From: Roseivivax lentus | GTDB lineage: Bacteria; Pseudomonadota; Alphaproteobacteria; Rhodobacterales; Rhodobacteraceae | Direction of reading: 5' to 3' | Length of the DNA stretch: 64,000 bases | Assembly (NCBI RefSeq): GCF_900156805.1 | Contig: NZ_FTOQ01000002.1 | Location: forward strand, 186,001-250,000 | Shown: piece by piece, positions 55,733 through 64,000 of the stretch | Numbering within the stretch: the first letter of the stretch is position 1 | Layout of the letters: every line of letters starts with the position of its first letter | Notes under the pieces: model-generated | What the model saw: only the letters and a program-made list of their open reading frames with translations | Databases searched by the model: none | Told to the model about the DNA's origin: nothing | Position numbers and translations under genes: made by a program

Positions 55733-57754
55733 ATGAACAACCCCCTGCTTGAGGATTGGTCGACCCCGTTCGGCCTGCCGCCCTTCGCCGAGATCCGGGA
55801 TGCGGATTTCGCACCGGCGCTCGAGACCGCGCTGATCGAGCACAATGCCGAGATCGCCGCCATCGCGGAGAACCCCGCGGCGCCGTCCTTCGAGAATACC
55901 GTGCTGGCGCTGGAAGGGGCGGGCGCCGCGCTTGACAAGGTGCTCTCGACCTTCTTTTCGGTGGCAGGCGCAGACACGAATCCCAAGCGGCAGGAATTGC
56001 AGCGCGAATTCTCGCCGAAGCTCGCCGAGCATTTCGCGGCGATCTATGCGAATGCGGCGCTCTTCGCGCGGATCGAGGCGTTGTGGGAGCGACGTGACGC
56101 GCTGGCGCTGAGCGGCGAGGAGGCGCGGCTTCTGATGCTGACGCGGCGCGGCTTCGTGCGCGCCGGGGCGGCCCTGCAGGGGGCGGAGGCCGAGCGGATG
56201 CGCGCGATCAAGTCGCGGCTATCGGTTCTGGGCACGGCCTTCACGCAGAACCTGCTGGCCGACGAGGCCGAGTGGCAGATGGGGCTGACCGAAGACGAGC
56301 TCGAGGGGCTGCCGGACTGGCTGCGGGCCTCGGCGCGCGCGGCGGGCGAGGAGCGCGGCGCGGAGGGGTCGGTCATCACGCTGTCGCGGTCGCTGATCGT
56401 GCCGTTCCTGCAATTCTCGTCCCGGCGCGACCTGCGCGAGCGGGCTTGGCGCGCCTGGGTCGCGCGCGGGGCCAATGGCGGTGAGACCGACAACCGCGCC
56501 ATCGCGGCGGAAGTGCTGGCGCTGCGCGAGGAACGCGCCAAGCTTCTGGGATACGAGACCTTCGCGGCCTACAAGCTCGAGACCGAGATGGCGGGCGGGC
56601 CGGACCGGGTGCGGGAGCTGCTGCACGCGGTCTGGGCCCCGGCCAAGGCGCGGGCGGAGGAAGACGCCGCCGCGCTCGCTGCGCGCATGGCGGCGGACGG
56701 GGTGAACGGGCCGCTGCAGCCCTGGGACTGGCGCTATTATTCCGAGGCCCGGCGCCGTGAGGAGCATGACCTCGATGAGGCCGCGCTGAAGCCCTACCTG
56801 CAGCTCGACCGGATGATCGAGGCCGCGATGGATTGCGCGCAGCGCCTCTTCCGGCTGGAGTTCAAGCCGCTTGAGGCGGGGCTCTATCATCCCGATTGCC
56901 GCGTCTGGGAGGTCACCCGCAACGGCCGCCATTGCGCGGTCTTCGTGGGGGATTACTTCGCGCGGGCCTCGAAACGCTCGGGCGCATGGTGTTCGGCTAT
57001 GCGGATGCAGGCCAAAGCGCCAGTCCAGAAAACGCCGATCGTCGTCAATGTGTGCAACTTCGCCAAGCCCGCGAAAGGCCAGCCCGCACTTTTGTCCTAC
57101 GACGATGCGCGCACGCTCTTTCACGAGTTCGGCCATGCGCTGCACCAAATGCTGTCGGACGTGACCTTCGGGTCGATGGCGGGCACCTCGGTGGCGCGCG
57201 ATTTCGTGGAATTGCCGAGCCAGCTTTACGAGCATTGGCTGGAAGTGCCCGAGGTGCTGCGCGATTTCGCGACCCATGCGGAGACCGGCGCGGCGATGCC
57301 GCAGGCGATGCTCGACAAGGTGCTGGAGGCCGCGACCTATGATGCGGGCTTCCAGACGGTGGAATACGTGGCCTCGGCGCTGGTGGATCTCGAGTTTCAC
57401 GACGCGCCCGCGCCCGCCGATCCGATGGCGCGTCAGGCGGAGATCCTCGAGGGGCTCGGTATGCCCGAGGCCATCGCGATGCGCCATGCGACCCCGCATT
57501 TCGCCCATGTCTTCGCGGGTGACGGCTATTCCTCGGGCTATTACAGCTACATGTGGTCCGAGGTGATGGATGCGGATGCCTTCGCGGCCTTTGAGGAGGC
57601 GGGCGGCGCCTTCGATCCCGGGATGGCCGACAAGCTGGAGCGGTTCATCCTGTCCAAGGGCGGATCGGCGGAGGCGGACGAACTCTACATCGCCTTCCGC
57701 GGCAAGATGCCGGAGGTCGACGCGCTGCTGAAGGGCCGTGGCCTGGTCGCCTAG
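55733..57754 (+). CDS. M3-family oligopeptidase (thimet/PrlC/Dcp-like)
   Basis: A 673-residue cytoplasmic zinc oligopeptidase. The zinc motif HEFGH is at 464-468 with the third ligand glutamate in the downstream ARDFVELPSQLYEHW. N-terminal EIRDADFAPALETAL and the central WDWRYYSEARRR are typical of PrlC/Dcp. It degrades short peptides such as signal-peptide fragments. The ATG has AAGGAGA at normal spacing. It converges with the TraB/GumN gene, overlapping by 4 nt. Confidence 0.92.
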   Translation: MNNPLLEDWSTPFGLPPFAEIRDADFAPALETALIEHNAEIAAIAENPAAPSFENTVLALEGAGAALDKVLSTFFSVAGADTNPKRQELQREFSPKLAEHFAAIYANAALFARIEALWERRDALALSGEEARLLMLTRRGFVRAGAALQGAEAERMRAIKSRLSVLGTAFTQNLLADEAEWQMGLTEDELEGLPDWLRASARAAGEERGAEGSVITLSRSLIVPFLQFSSRRDLRERAWRAWVARGANGGETDNRAIAAEVLALREERAKLLGYETFAAYKLETEMAGGPDRVRELLHAVWAPAKARAEEDAAALAARMAADGVNGPLQPWDWRYYSEARRREEHDLDEAALKPYLQLDRMIEAAMDCAQRLFRLEFKPLEAGLYHPDCRVWEVTRNGRHCAVFVGDYFARASKRSGAWCSAMRMQAKAPVQKTPIVVNVCNFAKPAKGQPALLSYDDARTLFHEFGHALHQMLSDVTFGSMAGTSVARDFVELPSQLYEHWLEVPEVLRDFATHAETGAAMPQAMLDKVLEAATYDAGFQTVEYVASALVDLEFHDAPAPADPMARQAEILEGLGMPEAIAMRHATPHFAHVFAGDGYSSGYYSYMWSEVMDADAFAAFEEAGGAFDPGMADKLERFILSKGGSAEADELYIAFRGKMPEVDALLKGRGLVA

Positions 57755-58749
57755 AAGGGCGCGCGGGTGAGGGTGAAGCCTTCCGCGCTCAGCAATTGAA
57801 GCAGCCCGGTTTCGCCGGGCAGATGCGCGGCCCCGGCGGCGACGACCACGGGGCCGCCGTCGTCCAGCGCGGTCAGGATCACCGACATCCAGGCGCGGTT
57901 GCGATCCGTCAGAAGCGCGCCCTCGGCCTGGTCCATCGCTTCGGTGACCGCACCGGCGCCCGCCGGGGACAGCTCCGCGGCGAGGGTGGTGGAGAGCACC
58001 CAGCTTTCGGCGGTCAGTTCCGCGAAATAGGCTTCGCGCAGGGTGGCGAACAGATCCTCCGCGCTTTCCGCGGGCATGATCGAGGGCAGGATCATCGCCG
58101 CCTGTTCCTCGAGCGGCGCGCCCTCGAAGGCCGCGAAAACGCTGCGCGGATCCTCGAGCGCCGCGGTGGGCGTGCCCGCCATGGCCGCCAGCGCCTCGAG
58201 CCGGGCATCGAGCCCGTTGGGCGTGCCCATCGCCGCCTGCATGCAGGGCGGCAGGGCGAGGATCAGCGACAGGTACCAGGGCTTCATCTTGGCGGCCATG
58301 AAGCCGGGAATGCCGCGCGCGGCGGTGGCTTCCGACAGGGCCTGCCAATCGGCCTCGCTCAAAAGCTCGGGCAGGGTCGTGTCCTGCAGCACGAAGAGCG
58401 AGGGATCGGTGGCGAGCTCGGCCATCAGCGCCTCCTGTTCCGCCTTCGTGACCTCGAGCAGGAGCAGCCGGGCGTCGGCGATCACGGGGGCCAGCCGGTC
58501 GGTGACGGCATCGAAGCGCGGATCGTCCGCATGCATCGTGCCGACGAGGTGGACCACATCGCCGTCGCGCCGGGCGATCCAGTGATTGCCCTCGGCAAAG
58601 GGCATCTGCGCGACCTGTGCGTCGACGGCCGCGCGCATGTCCTCGGTCAGGCCGGGGCGCATGTCGGTCCCGGCGCATTGGGCGCGGGCGGAAGGCGCTG
58701 GGCCGAGCCAGATCAGGGCAAGAACGAGGGTGGCGAATACGGCGCGCAT
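57751..58749 (-). CDS. TraB/GumN family protein
   Basis: A 332-residue secreted protein with a signal peptide (about 1-23, ending SARA). The TraB/GumN domain is recognised by HLVGTMHADDPRF, LLLLEVTKAEQ and the C-terminal VVAAGAAHLPGETGLLQLL. Family members may be metal-dependent proteases (Tiki-related), though this is unproven for bacterial ones. Histidine residues of the two GxxH-type motifs are retained (GTMH, GAAH). It converges with the M3 peptidase. Confidence 0.85.
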   Translation of the reverse strand: MRAVFATLVLALIWLGPAPSARAQCAGTDMRPGLTEDMRAAVDAQVAQMPFAEGNHWIARRDGDVVHLVGTMHADDPRFDAVTDRLAPVIADARLLLLEVTKAEQEALMAELATDPSLFVLQDTTLPELLSEADWQALSEATAARGIPGFMAAKMKPWYLSLILALPPCMQAAMGTPNGLDARLEALAAMAGTPTAALEDPRSVFAAFEGAPLEEQAAMILPSIMPAESAEDLFATLREAYFAELTAESWVLSTTLAAELSPAGAGAVTEAMDQAEGALLTDRNRAWMSVILTALDDGGPVVVAAGAAHLPGETGLLQLLSAEGFTLTRAPF

Positions 58750-58828
58750 GCATCATCTCCGTTGCGGTCTGCGCGAAGGCTAGGCGCCGCTCTTGCGCGG
58801 GGCAAGCGCAGGGGCGAGGTTTTGCGCG

Positions 58829-59500
58829 ATGGGACGGGAACGTGATCTCTACCCGCCGGTGAAGCGGCTTCTGGAGGCGCAGGGCTACGTCGTGAAGGGC
58901 GAGGTCGGCGCGGCCGACGTGGTCGGCGTGAAGGACGGGGCGCCGCCGGTCATCGTGGAGCTGAAGCGCGCGGTCACGCTGGGCCTGATCCATCAGGCGG
59001 TGGCGCGGCTCGCCCTGACCGATCACGTCTATATCGCGGTCGCGCGGCCGACCGGGCCACGGGCCAGGCGCGGGCTCAAGGACAACCTCGCGCTGTGCCG
59101 TCGCCTCGGACTGGGCTTCATCACGGTGCGGGAGCGGGACGGCGTCGTGGAGGTGCTGTGCGATCCCGGGACGCCGGCGCCGCGCCGGAACACGCGCGGG
59201 GCGAAGCAGCTCCTCCGCGCTTTCGCGCGTCTTCGCGGCGACCCCAATGAGGGCGGCGCCACCCGGCACGGGCTGGTCACCGGCTACCGGCAGGATGCGC
59301 TGGCCTGCGCGGCTTACCTGGCGGGTGCCGGGGCGGAGAAGGGCGCGCTGGTCGCCCGCGCGACGGGCGTGCCCGAGGCGACGCGGATCATGCGCGACAA
59401 CCATTACGGCTGGTTCGAGAAGGTCGAGACGGGCATCTACGCGCTGAGCGCGGAGGGTCGGAAGGGCCTGAAGGATTGGGGCGGTCCCGAAGACGGCTGA
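58829..59500 (+). CDS. DUF2161-family protein (predicted PD-(D/E)XK nuclease)
   Basis: A 223-residue protein of a family annotated as a putative phosphodiesterase. The N-terminal part (about 1-95) holds a nuclease-like core: EVGAADVVGVKDGAPPVIVELKRA has the D...ExK arrangement, with DLYPPVKRLLEAQGY ahead. The C-terminal ~70 residues look like a winged helix (LVARATGVPEATRIMRDNHYGWF). DNA or RNA processing is suggested; the target is unknown. It stands 205 nt before groES. Confidence 0.8.
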   Translation: MGRERDLYPPVKRLLEAQGYVVKGEVGAADVVGVKDGAPPVIVELKRAVTLGLIHQAVARLALTDHVYIAVARPTGPRARRGLKDNLALCRRLGLGFITVRERDGVVEVLCDPGTPAPRRNTRGAKQLLRAFARLRGDPNEGGATRHGLVTGYRQDALACAAYLAGAGAEKGALVARATGVPEATRIMRDNHYGWFEKVETGIYALSAEGRKGLKDWGGPEDG

Positions 59501-59585
59501 GGCACGATCCCGCCCCGGACGCGGCGCGGCGCGGCCCGCTGGCCGGGCCTGCGGCGGGACGTCGCGATTTTTTGCGGACGCGTTG

Positions 59586-59614
59586 TTGACACCTTCTCGG
59601 CACCTCCTTATCTC
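59586..59614 (+). promoter_or_regulatory. Vegetative promoter of groESL
   Basis: TTGACA (59586-59591), a 17-nt spacer and TATCTC (59609-59614) form a good sigma-70-type promoter. The CIRCE operator starts 8 nt downstream of the -10, covering the expected transcription start near 59621. Confidence 0.75.
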
Positions 59615-59621
59615 CGGCTCG

Positions 59622-59648
59622 TTAGCACTCGGCTACGGTGAGTGCTAA
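59622..59648. promoter_or_regulatory. CIRCE operator (HrcA site)
   Basis: TTAGCACTC (59622-59630), nine bases, GAGTGCTAA (59640-59648): an exact match to the CIRCE inverted repeat bound by HrcA. It overlaps the predicted transcription start, so HrcA would repress groESL until protein-folding stress. Confidence 0.97.
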
Positions 59649-59705
59649 CGTGTCTGCCTCAGGGGGGACACAACGGAACAAACTTTGAGCCAAGGAGACT
59701 CGAAG

Positions 59706-59993
59706 ATGGCATTCAAACCGCTTCATGACCGCGTTCTGGTCCGTCGCGTCGAGAGCGACGACAAGACCAAGGGCGGCCTCATCATCCCCGAAACCGCCAA
59801 GGAAAAGCCTGCCGAAGGTGCCATCGTGGCCTGCGGCGAAGGTGCGCGCAAGGACAGCGGCGAGCTGATCCCGATGGCCGTGAGCGAGGGCGACAAGGTC
59901 CTGTTCGGCAAGTGGTCCGGCACCGAAGTGACGATCGACGGTGAAGAGCTGCTGATCATGAAGGAAAGCGACATCCTGGGCGTCATCGCGTAA
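59706..59993 (+). CDS. groES: Co-chaperonin GroES
   Basis: A 95-residue co-chaperonin that caps the GroEL chamber. [21 protein letters not shown] is the family start (positions 6-26), the mobile loop is the part near [13 protein letters not shown], and the C-terminal ILGVIA is usual. The ATG at 59706 follows CAAGGAG. CIRCE and a sigma-70 promoter lie upstream; groEL follows after 52 nt. Confidence 0.97.
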   Translation: MAFKPLHDRVLVRRVESDDKTKGGLIIPETAKEKPAEGAIVACGEGARKDSGELIPMAVSEGDKVLFGKWSGTEVTIDGEELLIMKESDILGVIA

Positions 59994-60027
59994 GCGACGG
60001 ACCCGGAGCCGCAATTCCTCAACATAA

Positions 60028-61686
<1,659 letters not shown>

Positions 61687-61711
61687 TCTGCCGGTCACCG
61701 ACCGATCTCGG

Positions 61712-61740
61712 AAAGGGCTCGCTTCGGCGGGCCCTTTTCT
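61712..61740 (+). terminator. Intrinsic terminator after groEL
   Basis: AAAGGGCTCGC (61712-61722), tetraloop TTCG, GCGGGCCCTTT (61727-61737) make an 11-bp stem with one G-T pair, followed by TCTTT. It lies 25 nt beyond the groEL stop. Confidence 0.88.
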
Positions 61741-61936
61741 TTGCGCGGACGGGATTTCGACGCGAAATCCCGGTCGAAATCCGGCGCGGATTTCGGGTCT
61801 GCCGTGCCGGCCGTCGGGCCCGCGCCTGCGGATGGCGCGTCCGCAATCCGGGCCGCGTTCCGCGCCGGAATGCGGGGCGCGCCATTGACGCGGCGCGGCG
61901 ACCGGGGTCTCTTCCCGGCAAGGAAAGGGGGGTCTG

Positions 61937-62410
61937 ATGGCGGATTTCATGCGCGAGATGCGCGCGGGCGAGGAGGGCGCGGTGGACGCGCTTCTGCGCG
62001 CGGCCTTCGGCGGCCCGGACGAGGCGCTGCTGGTCACGGCCCTGCGCAAATCGGGCGATATCGCGGGCGAACAGGTGGTGGCCGAGGGCGGCAGCATCGT
62101 CGGTTACCTGGCCCTGTCAGCGATGCCCGCGCCCAAGGGCTGGCTCTGCCTCGCGCCGGTCGCCGTCGCGCCGGATCGCCAGGGCGCCGGCATCGGCCGC
62201 CGCATGGTGCGTTTCGTCGCGGGCTGGGCCGAGGCCGCGGGCCAGACGCTGGTCGTTCTGGGTGATCCCACCTTCTACGGACGATGCGGCTTCCGCGCGG
62301 CCACTGGCCTGACCTCACCCTTTCCCATCGACCATACGCTGGTGGCCGGCCCCGCGAAGGCCAGGCCCGGCACCGCACTGGTCTATCCGAAGGCCTTCGG
62401 GGCAGGGTGA
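61937..62410 (+). CDS. GNAT-family N-acetyltransferase
   Basis: A 157-residue acetyltransferase of the GNAT superfamily. The acetyl-CoA-binding loop is VAVAPDRQGAGIGRRMV (about 73-89), followed by VVLGDPTFYGRCGF. The N-terminus is EEGAVDALLRAAFGG-like. It resembles the YhbS-type putative acetyltransferases. Its stop overlaps the exporter start by one base (TGATG-type), so the two are co-transcribed. Substrate unknown. Confidence 0.82.
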   Translation: MADFMREMRAGEEGAVDALLRAAFGGPDEALLVTALRKSGDIAGEQVVAEGGSIVGYLALSAMPAPKGWLCLAPVAVAPDRQGAGIGRRMVRFVAGWAEAAGQTLVVLGDPTFYGRCGFRAATGLTSPFPIDHTLVAGPAKARPGTALVYPKAFGAG

Positions 62411-63255
62411 TGCGGCTCTTCCTGCTGACCGCGCTCACCATGGTCGCCTTCGCGGCCAATTCCGTCCTCAATCGCATGGCGCTGGTCGGCGGCGAGATGG
62501 AGGCGAGCTGGTTCGGCACGATCCGGCTTGCCGCGGGCGCTTGCATGCTGGCCGCGATCTGCCTCATCCGGTCGCGGCATCTGCAATTGCGCGCGCCCCG
62601 GCGCTGGGTCGGGGTCGCGTCGCTTCTGGTCTATGTCTACGGGTTCTCGCTGGCCTATGCGGTGCTTGATGCGGGGCTCGGCGCGCTGGTGCTCTTCGGC
62701 TTTGTGCAGATCAGCATGTTCGCCGGCAGTCTCCGGGGCGGAGAGCGGCCGCCGCCGCGGCGCTGGGTGGGGGCGGCGCTCGCCTTTTCCGGGCTGGTCT
62801 GGCTGCTGGCTCCCGGGGTCGGGGCCGAGATCAGCGTCCCGCACGGCCTGCTGATGGCGGCGGCGGGCATCGGCTGGGGCGTCTATTCGCTGGCGGGCCG
62901 CGGCGCGGGCGATCCGGCGATGGGCACGGCGGCGAATTTCATCCTCGCCGCCCCGATCGGCCTTGCGCTGAGCCTTGTCGGCGCACCCGCGCCGGACCTG
63001 CCGGCGGCAGGCATCGTGCTGGCGGTGCTGTCGGGCGCGGTCACCTCCGCGCTCGGCTACATCCTTTGGTATTCCATCCTGCCGCGCCTCAGCGCGAGCG
63101 TCGCGGCCGTCGCCCAGCTGACCGTGCCGGTCATCGCCCTTGCGGGCGGGATGGTCTTTCTTGGCGAGACGCCGACCCTGACCTTCGCGCTGGCCAGCAT
63201 TCTTGTCCTCGGCGGCGTCGCCGTGTCGGTTTTGCCGTTTCCGAAGCGCGGCTGA
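62410..63255 (+). CDS. EamA/DMT-family transporter
   Basis: A 281-residue integral membrane protein with about ten hydrophobic helices, in two EamA repeats (about 5-130 and 145-275). The central [17 protein letters not shown] and the terminal [17 protein letters not shown] are typical of the second repeat. Such proteins export metabolites such as amino acids; the cargo is not known. It shares a base with the GNAT gene and is followed by the hydrolase gene after 17 nt. Confidence 0.85.
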   Translation: MRLFLLTALTMVAFAANSVLNRMALVGGEMEASWFGTIRLAAGACMLAAICLIRSRHLQLRAPRRWVGVASLLVYVYGFSLAYAVLDAGLGALVLFGFVQISMFAGSLRGGERPPPRRWVGAALAFSGLVWLLAPGVGAEISVPHGLLMAAAGIGWGVYSLAGRGAGDPAMGTAANFILAAPIGLALSLVGAPAPDLPAAGIVLAVLSGAVTSALGYILWYSILPRLSASVAAVAQLTVPVIALAGGMVFLGETPTLTFALASILVLGGVAVSVLPFPKRG

Positions 63256-63272
63256 GTGCTTATGTGACGCGC

Positions 63273-64000
63273 ATGCGCTGGATCCTTCTGTCCTGTTTGA
63301 TGCTGCTCGCCGCGCCGGTGCGGGCCGATTGCGTCGTGCTCTTGCACGGGCTCGCGCGGAGCGAGGCGTCGTTCCTGCCGATGGCGGAAATCCTCGAGCT
63401 TGAGGGCTACCGCACCGTGGTCCCGGGCTATCCCTCGACAGAGAAGCGGATCGACACGCTGGTCGAGGAAACGCTGCCCGCCGCCTTCGAGGCCTGCGGC
63501 GATCAGACCGTCCACATCGTCAGCCATTCCATGGGCGGCATCCTCGCCCGGGTCTGGCTGGCCGAGAACCGGCCCGCGAAGCTTGGCCGCGTGGTGATGC
63601 TGGCGCCGCCCAATCACGGCAGCGAGCTTGTGGACGAGCTCGGTGGGCTTGAACTCTTCGAATGGCTGAACGGGCCCGCGGGCGCACAGCTCGGCACCGG
63701 CGCCGAGGATCTGCCCGCGCGCCTGCCGCCAGTGGATTTCGAACTGGGCGTGATCGCCGGGTCGCGATCGCTCAATCCGATCTATTCGGCGCTGATCCCC
63801 GGCACCGATGACGGCAAGGTCTCCATTGCCTCGACCCGCGTCGAGGGCATGAAGGAGCACCTGGTCCTGCCCGTCACCCATACCTTCATCATGCAAAGCC
63901 CCGAGGTGATGGCCCAGGTCCTGACCTTCCTGCGCGACGGGAAATTCACCCGGATCGGGCAATGGGGCAGCATCCTGCCGCTGGACGAACTGCCCTGCCT
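63273..64000 (+). CDS. Alpha/beta hydrolase, lipase-like (cut by window edge)
   Basis: The first 242 residues of a secreted alpha/beta hydrolase. A signal peptide (about 1-17, ending PVRA) is followed by [15 protein letters not shown], the oxyanion strand, and [14 protein letters not shown] with the nucleophile serine in the GxSxG-like [19 protein letters not shown] supplies a likely catalytic aspartate, and [11 protein letters not shown] the histidine. Esterase or lipase activity is probable. The stop codon lies beyond 64000. Confidence 0.82.
   Translation, partial: MRWILLSCLMLLAAPVRADCVVLLHGLARSEASFLPMAEILELEGYRTVVPGYPSTEKRIDTLVEETLPAAFEACGDQTVHIVSHSMGGILARVWLAENRPAKLGRVVMLAPPNHGSELVDELGGLELFEWLNGPAGAQLGTGAEDLPARLPPVDFELGVIAGSRSLNPIYSALIPGTDDGKVSIASTRVEGMKEHLVLPVTHTFIMQSPEVMAQVLTFLRDGKFTRIGQWGSILPLDELPC

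Noticed and set aside
56219..59404. Minus-strand frame of about 1060 codons
   Set aside because: Antisense to the M3 peptidase and a neighbouring frame of the TraB/GumN gene; no protein-like features.

Overview
This window is a GC-rich chromosomal segment of an alphaproteobacterium, most probably a member of the Rhodobacterales (Rhodobacteraceae/Roseobacteraceae). The clues are a tad/Flp locus whose pilins carry the 'AVTVDW' motif, an RpoH-type sigma factor resembling RpoHII, an alphaproteobacterial LexA box (GAAC-N7-GAAC) in front of imuB, a class III alcohol dehydrogenase, a CIRCE-controlled groESL operon, and small palindromic repeats between genes. Almost all of it is core chromosome. The only clear sign of a mobile element is at the left edge. 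Species was not determined.

Layout. 1-1850: the end of an integrated element, with a large serine recombinase running into the 3' half of an elongator tRNA-Met gene. 2175-14411 (minus strand): an AAA ATPase and a tad (Flp pilus) locus read in the order flp, flp, rcpC, rcpA, ompA-like, tadZ, tadA, tadB, tadC, two TadD-like lipoproteins and tadV. 14746-18091: lytic transglycosylase, FAD-linked oxidase and a secreted metallo-beta-lactamase-fold protein. 18285-23049: a BMP-family (nucleoside-type) ABC importer. 23154-24743: rimI-tsaB-nfuA. 24901-30829: cupin protein, chemotaxis receptor with a small secreted partner, universal stress protein, branched-chain aminotransferase, VOC protein and an AarF/UbiB-type kinase. 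31110-38235: trpS, a rhomboid-like protein without catalytic residues, a phospholipase D-like protein, murJ, a NYN-domain protein and glutathione-dependent formaldehyde dehydrogenase. 38380-45625: LexA-controlled imuB, glnD, an LpoA-like lipoprotein, rsmI and yraN. 46075-53517: gshB, comM, rpoH2-chaN, coaBC, dut and a membrane-anchored ThiF/MoeB protein. 53620-59500: a remnant of a membrane gene beside a DUF6544-type protein, an M3 oligopeptidase, a TraB/GumN protein and a DUF2161 protein. 59586-64000: groES-groEL, a GNAT acetyltransferase, an EamA exporter and an alpha/beta hydrolase cut by the window edge.

How it works together. The tad genes form one pilus-assembly machine, probably divided into sub-operons by an internal terminator. 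tadE/F/G are not present here. Stress response is a recurring theme: the SOS system (imuB), HrcA/CIRCE (groESL), a possible ECF-sigma promoter before rpoH2, glutathione synthesis (gshB) and formaldehyde/S-nitrosoglutathione detoxification (adhI). I found no CRISPR array, rRNA, insertion sequence or phage module, and no clearly new multi-gene system. The best leads are the recombinase/tRNA junction, the orphan imuB with its repeat-rich linker, the broken membrane gene at 53.9-54.2 kb, and a repeat copy that supplies the ribosome binding site of dut.
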